Counted from the first letter of the stretch, positions 35,224 through 43,933 are shown. The stretch is DNA of 64,000 bases from Streptomyces hoynatensis (GCF_003626535.1 NZ_RBAL01000003.1:248001-312000), one strand, 5' to 3'. The notes: a model not told the origin generated them from the letters alone. Numbers and translations are program-made.

Positions 35224-35366
35224 CTGTGGCCGGTGCGCCTGCCGAGGTCGTCCGTCGCGCCCCAGCCCACCGCCCACGCCCTCCCGGCAGCGGCGCCCCG
35301 GGGCCCGCGCCGCCCAGGCCGCGCGGCCCCCGGGGAGGCCGCAGGACCGCCCAGGAAGGAATCCGC

Positions 35367-36644
35367 ATGACCGCGCCCGCCGCCGTGACCCAAGCCCCCG
35401 ACGAGCCCGCGAGGGGGCGCGCCGCCCCGCGCGGCGGACCCCGGCGGCTGCCGCCCGGGGCGGCCCTGCTGCTCCTGGCCTCGATCACGGTCTCGCTGCT
35501 CGCCGGCTCCAGCGCGCCGACCCCCCTGTACGCGACCTACCAGGCCGCGTGGGGATTCACCCCCATCACCACCACCCTCGTGTTCGGCGTGTACGCCCTG
35601 GCCGTGCTGGCCGGGCTCCTCGTCCTGGGCAAGCTCTCCGACCACACCGGCCGCCGCCCGGTCCTGCTCGTCGCCCTCCTGGTGCAGGCCGCCGCCATGG
35701 TCGTCTTCGCCACCGCGGGCGGGGTGCCCGCGCTCCTCGTCGCCCGCGTCGTGCAGGGCGTGGCCACGGGCGCGGCGCTCGGCGCCATAGGGGCCGGGAT
35801 GATCGACATCGACCGGCCCCGCGGGACGCTGGCCAACGCCGTGGCCCCCGGCATCGGCACCGCCACCGGCGCCCTGGCCTCCGGCCTGGTCGTCCAGTAC
35901 CTGCCCGCCCCCACCCACCTCATCTACCTGGCCCTCCTCGGCGTCTTCCTGCTGCAGGCCGTGGGCGTGTGGGCGATGGCGGAGACCGCGGGCCGCAAGC
36001 CGGGAGCGCTGGCCACCCTCGTCCCGGAGATCCGCCTGCCGCGCGCGGTGCGCCGCCCCGTCCTCGTCGCCACCCCCGTGCTGTTCTCGGCGTGGGCGCT
36101 GGCCGGCTTCTACGGGGCGCTGGGCCCGGCCCTGGTCCGCGACCTGGTCGACTCGCCCTCCGTCGTCCTCGGCGGCCTCAGCCTCTTCGTCCTCGCCGCC
36201 TCGGCCGCGGTGACGGTGATCCTCCTGCGCCGCGCCTCGGCCAGGGCCGTCATGTTCACCGGCATCGGGACGCTGATCGGCGGGGTGGCCCTCACGGTGG
36301 CCGCGGTCCACGCCGGGGCCCCCGTCCTGTTCTTCGTGGGCACCGCGATCGCCGGGACCGGCTTCGGCGCCGGCTTCCAGGGCGGCATCCGCCTGGTGAT
36401 TCCCCTGACCGCCCAGCACGAGAGCGCGGGGGTGCTCTCCCTGCTGTACGTGGTGTCCTACCTCGGCATGGGCGTTCCTGCCGTGGCCGCCGGATATCTG
36501 GTGGTGCACGCGGGCGGGCTGCTGGAGACCGCGGAGGAGTACGGCACGGCCGTGGTGGTGCTCGCGGGACTGGCGCTTTTCGGGCTCCTGCGCCACCCTG
36601 CGGGACGTGGGTGCGCGACCGCCGCGGCGGGCGGGCGCCCCTGA
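35367..36644 (+). CDS. MFS transporter
   Basis: 425 residues, 12 predicted spans, with motif A as GKLSDHTGRRPV between spans 2 and 3 and a motif-C-like GPALVRD region. A 35-residue Pro/Arg-rich cytoplasmic leader precedes the first span. Probably a drug or metabolite exporter. ATG 35367 has AGGAAGGA six bases before it. It forms an operon with the tetR gene 47 bases downstream, behind a promoter with an embedded palindrome, so it is expected to be TetR-repressed. Confidence 0.93.
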   Translation: MTAPAAVTQAPDEPARGRAAPRGGPRRLPPGAALLLLASITVSLLAGSSAPTPLYATYQAAWGFTPITTTLVFGVYALAVLAGLLVLGKLSDHTGRRPVLLVALLVQAAAMVVFATAGGVPALLVARVVQGVATGAALGAIGAGMIDIDRPRGTLANAVAPGIGTATGALASGLVVQYLPAPTHLIYLALLGVFLLQAVGVWAMAETAGRKPGALATLVPEIRLPRAVRRPVLVATPVLFSAWALAGFYGALGPALVRDLVDSPSVVLGGLSLFVLAASAAVTVILLRRASARAVMFTGIGTLIGGVALTVAAVHAGAPVLFFVGTAIAGTGFGAGFQGGIRLVIPLTAQHESAGVLSLLYVVSYLGMGVPAVAAGYLVVHAGGLLETAEEYGTAVVVLAGLALFGLLRHPAGRGCATAAAGGRP

Positions 36645-36691
36645 GCGAAGGCCCGGGCCGCGCCGGCCCGGGACCGGTGGAGAGGACGGAT

Positions 36692-37276
36692 GTGGTGACG
36701 GCGACGAAGGACGCGGCCCGGCCCTCGGCCCGCGAGCGCCTGCTGGCGGCCGCCGACGAGCTGTTCTACGCGGAGGGCGTGCAGACGGTCGGCATCGACC
36801 GGATCATCGAGCGGGCGGGGGTGGCCAAGGCATCCCTGTACAACACCTTCGGCGGCAAGGAGCAGCTGATCCGCGCCTACCTGGAGCAGCGGCACGCCCG
36901 CATCACCGCGCGGCTCACCCGGCGGCTGGCGGAGGTGGACTCCCCGCGCGAGCGGCTGCTGACGATCTTCGACGTGCAGGGCGAGCAGTGCGCCAGGCCC
37001 GGCTACCACGGCTGCGCCTTCGCCAACGCCACCGCCGAGGTGCCCTCGGGCAGCCTCGCCGAGGTCGCCGCCGACGAGTTCAGGTCCTGGCTGCGCGGCC
37101 TCTTCACCCGCCTCGCCGGGCAGCTGGGCGTTCCCGAGCCGGAGCGGCTGGCCCGCCAGCTGCACCTCCTCTACGACGGCGCCTCGCAGTCCTCCCGCAT
37201 GGACCGCGACCCCACCTCCTTCGCCGCGGCCCGCGAGGCGGCCACCACCCTGCTCGACGCGGCGCTCGCCCGCTGA
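36692..37276 (+). CDS. TetR family transcriptional regulator
   Basis: 194 residues. TetR_N domain at the start (ARERLLAAADELFYAEGVQTVGIDRIIERAGVAKASLYNTFGGKEQLIRAYL) with recognition helix AKASLYNTF. The C-terminal domain contains CARPGYHGCAFANATAEV, a segment with two Cys typical of the AcrR/TetR_C group near MFS exporters. GTG 36692 with GGAGAGGA upstream; the next codon is also GTG. Likely represses its own operon at the 35203-35216 palindrome. Confidence 0.93.
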   Translation: MVTATKDAARPSARERLLAAADELFYAEGVQTVGIDRIIERAGVAKASLYNTFGGKEQLIRAYLEQRHARITARLTRRLAEVDSPRERLLTIFDVQGEQCARPGYHGCAFANATAEVPSGSLAEVAADEFRSWLRGLFTRLAGQLGVPEPERLARQLHLLYDGASQSSRMDRDPTSFAAAREAATTLLDAALAR

Positions 37277-37452
37277 GCCGGCGGGCGCCGCGGAGCCGGG
37301 CGGCGGCGCGGTGGGCCCCGGCGGGGGCGCCGGTTCCGGGGAGAGATCGCCCGCCGCCCTCCGCCGGGAACCCGCGGAACGGGCCCGGCCCCGCGCGGCG
37401 GAGCGCCGTCGCGCCGGTGCGGCCCGCCCCGCGTCCTGGGGCTCCCGCGGCT

Positions 37453-37581
37453 TCAGTGGTGACCGTGCGCGGTGTCCGACGCGCCGCCGAAGATCCGCGC
37501 CACGATCCGGAACGGCAGCGTCACCACCGTGGCGACGGCGCCGCCGACGGCGCGGAACACGTCCGCGATGGCTCTCAGCAT
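37453..37581 (-). CDS. LPFR-motif small protein
   Basis: 42 residues: MLRAIADVFRAVGGAVATVV then LPFRIVARIFGG and a His-rich tail (HGHH). Streptomyces genomes carry a family of tiny proteins named after the LPFR motif; their function is unknown. The sequence is an amphipathic or hydrophobic helix, break at LPFR, second helix, so a membrane-associated peptide is likely. AAGGGAG lies seven bases before the ATG, and three GAGGAAAGCC repeats precede that. Confidence 0.8.
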   Translation of the reverse strand: MLRAIADVFRAVGGAVATVVTLPFRIVARIFGGASDTAHGHH

Positions 37582-38339
37582 GGAGGGCTCCCTTCTTCTC
37601 GGCTTTCCTCGGCTTTCCTCGGCTTTCCTCGGGGCGCGGCCCGGCACGCCGGCGCGGTCTTCCGGCCCGCTGCCGGGCCGGACGCTTCGGCCGGGCCCTC
37701 GCGGGCCGGTGGGGACCCGCGCCCCGGCCCGGTTGCGCACCACCGGGTGCCCCTTCCCCCTCCCGGGGAAACCCCCTCGACCGGGTGACGGCCCGTCAGT
37801 TCAGCGGCGGGGCGGCCGTTCCCCCACCCCGCCCGCCGCCCGAGGCGCCAACCGGAGCCGCGCGCCGGGGAGTCGGCGGCCTTCCGCGGCCAACGCCCGG
37901 CCCCGGCCCGCCCCGTCCCTCGCCCACCGGCCCGGGCACGTCGGCGGGGGCGCGCCGGGGGGCGCGCCGGGGGAGGGCCCTGCGCCCGGGCGGCACGCTC
38001 GGGCGGCGGCCCGGCGGCCCGAGCCGGGGAAACCCGCCAGGGACACCCGGGGTCCGGGGGCCGCTACCCAGGGTTGCCGCCGTGGGCCGGGCCGCGGGCG
38101 TTTCGTGGGGGTGGGGGCGGATACCCGTCCCGCGATCGGGGCCCGGGAGTGCGCAGGCAGTACCGCGGGCACCGCCGGGGCCGATCAGGGAACACGTGAG
38201 CGGCGGGGGCCGCGGGCGCAGCCGGCCGGGTCGCGCCGCGGTCGGCTGCGGCGGCGGCCCACGCCACGCACGAGCGACCCTGTCAGACAACCGGAGGACA
38301 CGGGCCGTCCCGCCGGGACGCGCTCCGTGAGGAGGAACG
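37582..38339. other. Intergenic region without a supportable gene
   Basis: About 760 bases, extremely GC-rich. It holds the tandem repeat at 37601-37630 before the LPFR gene and, at the right end, GAGGAGG before the next gene. Open frames in between show no family resemblance. No hairpin stands out beyond the general GC richness. Confidence 0.5.
37601..37630. repeat. Tandem 10-bp repeat, three copies, in the LPFR leader
   Basis: GGCTTTCCTC three times exactly (GAGGAAAGCC on the coding strand), extending with CTTCTC toward the gene. Each unit contains a GAGG Shine-Dalgarno-like core, placed 20-50 bases before the LPFR start codon. Confidence 0.8.
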
Positions 38340-38690
38340 ATGAGCACTCGGCAGCACGACGAACTCCCGCTGCCCGACTTCGACCATCTTCCCGTCGGCT
38401 CGCTCGGGCACCGCATCCGCTCGCTGTCCGTGGAGGAACTCGAGCACCTGATGCGCTACGAGCGCGAGCACGCCGACCGCCGCCCCGTGACGGAGCTCTT
38501 CAAGGCCCGCCTGAACCAGCTCAGGAGCGGGAGCAGCCCGTCCCCCGGCGGCGCGGGAGCGCGCCCCGAGCAGCCGGGGCCCGCCCCCGGCGGCTCCCCG
38601 GCGCGCCCCGAGACCTCCGCCGAGCCCGTCCACCCGCCGCCGCACGGCACGCCCACCGAGCCGGGCAAGCCGAAGGCCAACCGGCCCTGA
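38340..38690 (+). CDS. Small hypothetical protein (DUF8129-like)
   Basis: 116 residues. The N-terminal half (LPLPDFDHLPVGSLGHRIRSLSVEELEHLMRYEREHADRRPV, ending in LFKARLNQL) is a compact helical domain seen in many actinobacterial proteins of unknown role, often annotated as DUF8129. The C-terminal 50 residues are Pro/Gly-rich and probably disordered. GAGGAGGAA immediately precedes the ATG. Function unknown. Confidence 0.8.
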   Translation: MSTRQHDELPLPDFDHLPVGSLGHRIRSLSVEELEHLMRYEREHADRRPVTELFKARLNQLRSGSSPSPGGAGARPEQPGPAPGGSPARPETSAEPVHPPPHGTPTEPGKPKANRP

Positions 38691-38795
38691 CCCGTGGGCG
38701 CGGGCCGCGGCGCCCGGGGGAAGCCGGCGCGGCGACGGCGCGCGCGGGCGCGGAACCACGAAGGCGGGGGAGATCCCAGAAGGAGGCGCATGGCC

Positions 38796-38996
38796 ATGCC
38801 GGAACCCGGCAGCAAGTCCTACGACATCAAGCGGGCGCACGCCAGGAAGGCGGCCGAGGACCAGGGCGTCCCGGACCGCCACGCCAACGAGGAGGCGAAC
38901 GCGGAACTCCAGCGGGACCCGCACTGGCAGTCGCGCGGGCCGCGCACCGAACGCGGCCGTGGCCCGAAGGGCGAGCGCACCTCCCGGCGCCGCTGA
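38796..38996 (+). CDS. Small hydrophilic hypothetical protein
   Basis: 66 residues, very hydrophilic: GSKSYDIKRAHARKAAEDQG..., HANEEANAELQRD and a basic Arg-rich end. AGGAGG lies nine bases before ATG 38796; the ATG at 38790 is too close to it. Resembles short stress-type proteins of Streptomyces but I do not recognise a characterised family. Probably cotranscribed with the gene 105 bases upstream. Confidence 0.65.
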   Translation: MPEPGSKSYDIKRAHARKAAEDQGVPDRHANEEANAELQRDPHWQSRGPRTERGRGPKGERTSRRR

Positions 38997-39229
38997 ACGG
39001 GCCCCGCGGCGGCCCCCCGCCGGGCCCGGGACGCCCCCGAGGCGGAACGCGGGGCGGCCCGCGCCCGGGGCGGTCTCCGCGTGCGTGAAACCACGGCCCC
39101 GGCGTTCCCGGCGGAACGCCGGGGCCTCCCCGGCTCGCGGGGCGCCGAGCCCGGGGGGTGGGTGGGGCGTGGCGAGCAGTGCCGGGTCCCGGGGTCCGGG
39201 GGTGCGGGGGCGAGCGCCGGGCCGGTTGC

Positions 39230-40312
39230 TCAGCCCTCGATCAGCCGGAAGTAGGCCCCGGCGTCCGCCTCCCGCAGCGTCCGGCGCTGCCGGTCGGCCC
39301 CGGTGCCCCGGCTGAGCAGCCGTGCGAGACCGCGGCTCACCAGGGACAGGTCGCCGGCCTCCCGCAGGGCGGGCGTCAGGTGCCCCAGCAGGGCCTCGAC
39401 GACCTCGGCCGCCGGACGGCAGCGGGCGGTGCCCGGGTGCACCAGGGAGCCGGTCAGCCCGTGCCGGCAGGCGCGCCAGTTGGCCGCGGCCAGGAGCTCG
39501 GGCGGCGCGAGGGGCCGCGGCAGGCCCTCGGCCTCCTCCCGCAGGGCCGTGCGGACCAGGCCGCGCGCCACCCCCGCGAGGGCCACGGCGTCGGCGACCT
39601 CCAGCTGCACGTCGGGCGCCCGCACCTCCACCGTCGGGTAGCGCTCGGACAGCCGGGCCTGCCAGTAGACCTGGCCCAGGTCGCGGATCACCCCCGTCTC
39701 CAGCAGGGCACGGGTCCTGCGGCCGTACTCCGCGGCGTCCGCGAAGGCGGGCGGCGGCCCGCTCACCGGCCACCGGCCGAAGACCACCGTGCGCCAGCTG
39801 GCGAAGCCCGTGTCCGCGCCCTCCCAGTAGGGGGAGTTCGCGCCGAGCGCCACCAGCACCGGCAGCCAGGGCCCGATCCGGTCCAGCACGGCCACCCCGG
39901 CCTCCCGGTCCTCCACCCCCACGTGGACGTGCATGCCGCAGATCAGCTGCTCGTCCACCAGCCGCGGCGCGTCCCGCAGCATCGCCAGGTAACGCCGCCG
40001 GTCGGTGACCGGTGCCCGCCCGCCGGCCGGGGCCGTCCCCGAGGCCGCCAGCCGGGCGCCGCCGCCGGCCGCCGCGGCGCGCACCGCGGCCCGCAGCCGC
40101 CGCAGGTGACGGTCCACCTCCCCGAGGCTCCGGCAGACCGGGGTGCCCACCTCGACCTGGGCCTGCAGGAGTTCGTGCTCCACCTCCCGCGAGCCGACCG
40201 TGGCCAGGCGGCCGGCCGCCGCCAGCACGTCGCGGCTCAGCGGCAGCGGCCGCCCGTCCTCCGGATCGAGCAGCAGGTACTCCTCTTCGACCCCCACGGT
40301 GGTCGCCGTCAT
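39230..40312 (-). CDS. YbdK-type carboxylate-amine ligase (glutamate-cysteine ligase GCS2 family)
   Basis: 360 residues of the GCS2/YbdK family: GVEEEYLLLD at the start (metal-binding Glu residues), ICGMHVHVGV in the middle, NSPYWEGADTGFASWR and the C-terminal NWRACRHGL. YbdK joins a carboxylate to an amine with ATP; E. coli YbdK has weak gamma-glutamylcysteine ligase activity, and actinobacteria hold several paralogues. ATG 40312 has GGGAGG six bases upstream, itself preceded by four CGGTGAG repeats. Substrate unknown. Confidence 0.92.
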   Translation of the reverse strand: MTATTVGVEEEYLLLDPEDGRPLPLSRDVLAAAGRLATVGSREVEHELLQAQVEVGTPVCRSLGEVDRHLRRLRAAVRAAAAGGGARLAASGTAPAGGRAPVTDRRRYLAMLRDAPRLVDEQLICGMHVHVGVEDREAGVAVLDRIGPWLPVLVALGANSPYWEGADTGFASWRTVVFGRWPVSGPPPAFADAAEYGRRTRALLETGVIRDLGQVYWQARLSERYPTVEVRAPDVQLEVADAVALAGVARGLVRTALREEAEGLPRPLAPPELLAAANWRACRHGLTGSLVHPGTARCRPAAEVVEALLGHLTPALREAGDLSLVSRGLARLLSRGTGADRQRRTLREADAGAYFRLIEG

Positions 40313-40322
40313 CCCGTCCTCC

Positions 40323-40359
40323 CTCACCGTGCCTCACCGGGTCTCACCGCGCCTCACCG
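40323..40359. repeat. Four CTCACCG repeats at 10-bp intervals
   Basis: CTCACCG at 40323, 40333, 40343 and 40353 (CGGTGAG on the coding strand), directly before the ribosome site of the YbdK-type gene. Same period and position as the repeat before the LPFR gene. Confidence 0.75.
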
Positions 40360-40509
40360 CGTCCCCCGCGCCCGGCGGCGGAAGCGGCGCGGGGCGCCGG
40401 GTGCGCGCCGGTGTGAGCGCCCTACGCCCCACGCCTGCCCGCGCCGCCGCGATCCACGGCACCCGGCCCGTCCCGATCGCCACGCGGCGGGTCCCGGCCC
40501 GGGAGTCGG

Positions 40510-40620
40510 CACGCCCGGTCGCGAGCCACCCACGCCCGGTCGCGAAGCCCGCCCGGCGTGGGCACGTTCGGTCGCGAGGCGGGCACGTCCGGTCGCGGCG
40601 CGGACAGGTCCGGTGGCGAA
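40510..40620. repeat. Five imperfect direct repeats spaced 21/32/21/21 bp
   Basis: CACGYYCGGTCGCGA-type units at 40510, 40531, 40563, 40584 and, more diverged, 40605. The intervals are two or three helical turns, so proteins bound to them would share one face. They lie between the SARP-like gene's stop and the YbdK-type gene. The rest of 40313-40695 holds nothing else I can support. Confidence 0.65.
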
Positions 40621-40695
40621 TCCGCCCGCCTCCCGCGGCCCGGGCCTCGCCCGGCCCGCCCCCGGCCGGCCGCGGCGGCCGCCGCCCTTCGCCGG

Positions 40696-42705
40696 TCAGC
40701 CGCCCGGGTGCCCGGCGGAGCCCCGGGAGCCCCGGGGGCCCAGCGCCTCGGCGATCCCGGCCAGCCAGCGGTCCACGGGCCCCAGCACGACCAGGCCGCT
40801 GCCCGCGCCCGCGAGCTGGCCCGCGGCGGGGCGGAGGCGGGCCTGGGCCGCCCGCAGGGCCTCCGGGTCGCCGAGGCGCAGGGCGGCCGCCGCCCCCAGG
40901 CAGCACAGCGCCTCGTACATCAGGTCCGCCGGCGGCTCCGGCTGGGCACGCAGCGCGGCCCCCGCCTCCGCCCCGCGCCCCGCCTCGAACAGCAGCAGCG
41001 GCTCGGCCCAGGGCCGGTACGGGCCGAAGTCCGCGGCCCGGCCGGCCCCGGGCGCCGCCCCGCGCCCCAGGCGCAGGCACAGCAGGGCCAGCGGCAGCAG
41101 CCCCTCCGAGACGCCCGGCATGCCCGCCCCCGCCAGGCCCGCGGCCGCGGCCAGGTACGCCGCCTCCGCCCGCTCGTGCTCCCCGGCGGCGGCCAGCCGC
41201 AGCGCGCCGTACCACTCGGTGAAGACCGCGGCCAGCGGGCGTTCGTGCCGCTCGGCCAGCCGGTCCGCCGCGGCGGCGTGCGCGTCCGCGGCGCGGAGGT
41301 CGCCGAGCCCGGCGCGCGCCTGCATCCGGATCAGGTGCCCGAGCACCTCGAAGTTCACCAGGCCGTGCCGGGCGGCCAGCGTGATCAGCTCGGCCCCGAC
41401 CAGGTCCCGCCGCGGCGCGAGCCCGGCCCGGCCGCAGGACTGCAGGAACACGCCGTTGAGGGCGAAGGCCAGCAGCGCCGGATCGTCCAGGCGCCGGGCG
41501 ATCTCCTCCGCCTCGCGCGCCGCCCGCGCCCCCCGCGCGGAACGGGTGCCGCGCAGCTCCACCGCGACGGTGGCCAGCAGGCGGCAGCGCGCGGGCGCGT
41601 GGGCCGGGTCGTCCGGGAGGGCCCCAAGGGCCCGCTCGGCCGCCGCCACGATCCGCCCGGCCAGCCGCGGATCGTCGCTGCGGGTCCACAGGGCGGGCAC
41701 GTCGAAGGCGCCGACCACCTCGGCGAGCAGCTCGGGATCGCCCAGCTCCTCGGCCGCGGCGACGGCCGCCGCCCGGTGCTCCCTGGCCGCCTCGAGGCCG
41801 CCGCCGCCGGTGAGGGCGAGGCTGCGGAGCAGACCGACGGTCGATTCGAGCCGTGCCCGCGCGGTGGGGGCGACCGTCCGGTCGTACGCCGCCGCCGTCC
41901 GCGCCCACAGCCGGGCCGCCGCCGCGGCCGGCTCCGCCGGGGCGTCCAGGCGGGGGTGCTGGGCGAGGATGTCGGCCTCCAGGCGGCGCAGCCGCGGCCC
42001 CGGGTCGAGGCCGAGGCCCTCCGCCAGGGCGGCCCTGGCCCGGCGCAGCAGGCCGAGCGCGTCCGCCTGCCGCCCCGTCCGGTACAGGGCCAGGGCCAGC
42101 AGCCGCCAGGCCTCCTCCCGCCAGGGGTGGTCCGCCAGATGGGCCTCCAGGTCGGGCACCGCCTCGGCGGCCAGGCCCGCGCCGAGCCGGGCCTCGGCCT
42201 GCAACTCGACGGCGCGCAGCCGCAGTTCGGCCAGCCGTTGCCGCTCGCCCCGGCACCAGGCGGCGTCGGCGAACTCCGCGTAGGGCTCCCCGCGCCACAG
42301 GCCGAGCGCCGCCCCGAGCCGTTCGAGCGCCCGCTCGGGTGAAAGCCGCGCGGCGGCCCCCACGGCGGACTCGAAGCGCCAGGCGTCCACCGCCTCCCGC
42401 GCGGCCCGCAGGGCGTAGCCGGGGCCCTGGGTGACCAGCAGCCCGGCCGGGGCGCGCGGCGGCCGGTCGGGCTCGAGCGCGCGGCGCAGGTCGCCGACGA
42501 AGGTCCGCAGCGCGCCCACGGCCCCGGGCCCGGGCTCCTCCCACAGGTCCGCGGCCAGGACGGCGACCGGGACCACCTGCCGCCTGGCCAGGATCAGCCG
42601 CGCCAGCACGGCCCGGTGCCGCGGTCCCCGCAGCGCGAGGGCGGCACCGCCGCGCTCGGCCGTCACCGGCCCCAGCACCCCGAACGCCACCGGCTCCGAC
42701 TCCAT
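40696..42705 (-). CDS. SARP-like transcriptional regulator with BTAD domain
   Basis: 669 residues. N-terminal OmpR-type winged helix (1-95: FGVLGPV, PRHRAVLARLILARRQVVPV, wing LLVTQGPGYAL), then a bacterial transcriptional activation domain (about 100-250: WRFE, ALGLWRGEPYAEFADAAW, HPWREEAWRLLALALYRTGRQADAL). The remaining 400 residues are helical TPR-like repeats. No P-loop NTPase is visible, unlike AfsR. SARP proteins activate antibiotic clusters by binding 7-bp direct repeats. GGAGAGG precedes the ATG. Candidate sites are at 42746-42763 and 40510-40620. Divergent from a hydrolase gene. Confidence 0.88.
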   Translation of the reverse strand: MESEPVAFGVLGPVTAERGGAALALRGPRHRAVLARLILARRQVVPVAVLAADLWEEPGPGAVGALRTFVGDLRRALEPDRPPRAPAGLLVTQGPGYALRAAREAVDAWRFESAVGAAARLSPERALERLGAALGLWRGEPYAEFADAAWCRGERQRLAELRLRAVELQAEARLGAGLAAEAVPDLEAHLADHPWREEAWRLLALALYRTGRQADALGLLRRARAALAEGLGLDPGPRLRRLEADILAQHPRLDAPAEPAAAAARLWARTAAAYDRTVAPTARARLESTVGLLRSLALTGGGGLEAAREHRAAAVAAAEELGDPELLAEVVGAFDVPALWTRSDDPRLAGRIVAAAERALGALPDDPAHAPARCRLLATVAVELRGTRSARGARAAREAEEIARRLDDPALLAFALNGVFLQSCGRAGLAPRRDLVGAELITLAARHGLVNFEVLGHLIRMQARAGLGDLRAADAHAAAADRLAERHERPLAAVFTEWYGALRLAAAGEHERAEAAYLAAAAGLAGAGMPGVSEGLLPLALLCLRLGRGAAPGAGRAADFGPYRPWAEPLLLFEAGRGAEAGAALRAQPEPPADLMYEALCCLGAAAALRLGDPEALRAAQARLRPAAGQLAGAGSGLVVLGPVDRWLAGIAEALGPRGSRGSAGHPGG

Positions 42706-42745
42706 CCGACGCCTCTCCCGTGTCCCGCCTCGCCCGCCACCACCG

Positions 42746-42763
42746 TGCTGATTGTCTGCTGAT
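42746..42763. promoter_or_regulatory. Heptamer direct repeat at 11-bp spacing (SARP-type site)
   Basis: TGCTGAT, four bases, TGCTGAT: two identical heptamers with an 11-bp period, in the divergent promoter between the SARP-like and hydrolase genes. SARPs bind exactly this layout. No clear -10 lies eight bases away, so the site may serve autoregulation. Confidence 0.45.
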
Positions 42764-42939
42764 CCGCCGCCCGCAGGCTCGAAGTGCCCACCTTCCCGCG
42801 CGGCCCGCCGCCCGGGCGGCGTGACCGGGCACCGTGGACCGCGAACGGGGCGGAAGCCGACCGCCCCGTTCGGGCCGCGGCCACCGAGGACGGCCGAGGA
42901 AGACGGCCGACGAGAGACGAGACGAGAGGGAGTATCCCC

Positions 42940-43830
42940 ATGGCACCCGCCATCCCCGGCTTCGCGTACCGGCGCATCCCCGTCGCCGAGGGCGTGACGC
43001 TCGGCGCCGCCGTCGGCGGCTCGGGCAGCCCCGTGGTCCTGCTGCACGGGTTCCCGCAGACCCACCTGATGTGGCGGCACGTGGCCGCCGAACTCGCGGC
43101 CGGCCACCAGGTCATCTGCCCCGACCTGCGCGGCTACGGCGGCAGCGACAAGCCCGCGGAGAACGCCGAGGGCTCCGCGTACGCCAAGCGCACCATGGCC
43201 GCCGACGTGGTCGCCCTGGCCCGCGCCCTGGGCTGCGAACGCTTCGCCCTGGCCGGGCACGACCGCGGTGCCCTCGTCGCCTTCCGGGCCGGCCTGGACC
43301 ACCCGGACGCCGTCACCCACCTGTTGCTGCTCGACATCCTGCCGACCCCGGACACGTGGGAGGCGATGCACGGCACCTCGGCCGCCGTCGGCTTCCACCT
43401 CTACCTGATGGCCCAGCCCCCCGGCCTGCCGGAAACCCTGATCGGGGCCGCCCCCGACGCCTTCTTCGGCCACTTCCTCGACGCCTGGACGCAACGCCCC
43501 GGGGCCATCCCCGCCGAGGTGCGCGCCGCCTACCTCGCGGCGTCCCGCGCGGCCGTGCCCTCCATCGTCGCCGACTACCGGGCCTCGGCCGGGATCGACC
43601 TCGTCCACGACCGCGCCGACCGCGCCGCGGGCAACCGGCTGCGCATGCCGGTCACGGTGCTGCAGCAGGACTGGGGCGCCGCGCTCGGCTACGACGCCGC
43701 CGCGCTGTGGCGGGCCTGGGCCGTGGACCTGGAGCACCGCACCGTCTCCGCGGGGCACTTCATGGCCGAGGAGGCGCCCGCCGAGGTCACCGGCGCGCTG
43801 CGCGCCCTGCTGGCGCGTGCGGCCGCGTAG
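42940..43830 (+). CDS. Alpha/beta hydrolase, haloacetate dehalogenase-like
   Basis: 296 residues. HGFPQTHLMWR forms the oxyanion part, LRGYGGSDKP is typical of this group, GHDRGA carries an Asp nucleophile (not Ser), and AGHFMAEE supplies the catalytic His. Asp-nucleophile enzymes here are fluoroacetate/haloacetate dehalogenases and epoxide hydrolases. In fluoroacetate dehalogenase the halide pocket reads H-W-Y; here the corresponding segment GFHLYLMAQPP keeps His but has Leu for Trp, so defluorination is unlikely. GAGGGAG nine bases before ATG. Divergent from the SARP-like regulator, which may control it. Confidence 0.88.
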   Translation: MAPAIPGFAYRRIPVAEGVTLGAAVGGSGSPVVLLHGFPQTHLMWRHVAAELAAGHQVICPDLRGYGGSDKPAENAEGSAYAKRTMAADVVALARALGCERFALAGHDRGALVAFRAGLDHPDAVTHLLLLDILPTPDTWEAMHGTSAAVGFHLYLMAQPPGLPETLIGAAPDAFFGHFLDAWTQRPGAIPAEVRAAYLAASRAAVPSIVADYRASAGIDLVHDRADRAAGNRLRMPVTVLQQDWGAALGYDAAALWRAWAVDLEHRTVSAGHFMAEEAPAEVTGALRALLARAAA

Positions 43831-43857
43831 CCCGGATCCTCGCGGGGCGCGGGCCGC

Positions 43858-43887
43858 GGGCCGCCTCGCCACGGGGCGAGGCGGCCC
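43858..43887. terminator. Hairpin terminator after the hydrolase gene
   Basis: Perfect 13-bp arms around a four-base loop (ACGG), 28 bases beyond the stop codon. The leaderless methyltransferase promoter follows directly. Confidence 0.75.
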
Positions 43888-43933
43888 GGAAATTCCGGGC
43901 GCACCGCCCGCGGCGGGGCTAGCCTTTGCCCCC

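Noticed and set aside
40323..40620. CRISPR array
   Set aside because: Repeats are short, imperfect and spaced by 10 or 21 bp without unique spacers.
39158..42283. 1041-codon plus-strand open frame over the YbdK-type and SARP-like genes
   Set aside because: Mirrors the two real minus-strand genes and has no domain; Arg/Ser/Pro-rich shadow.
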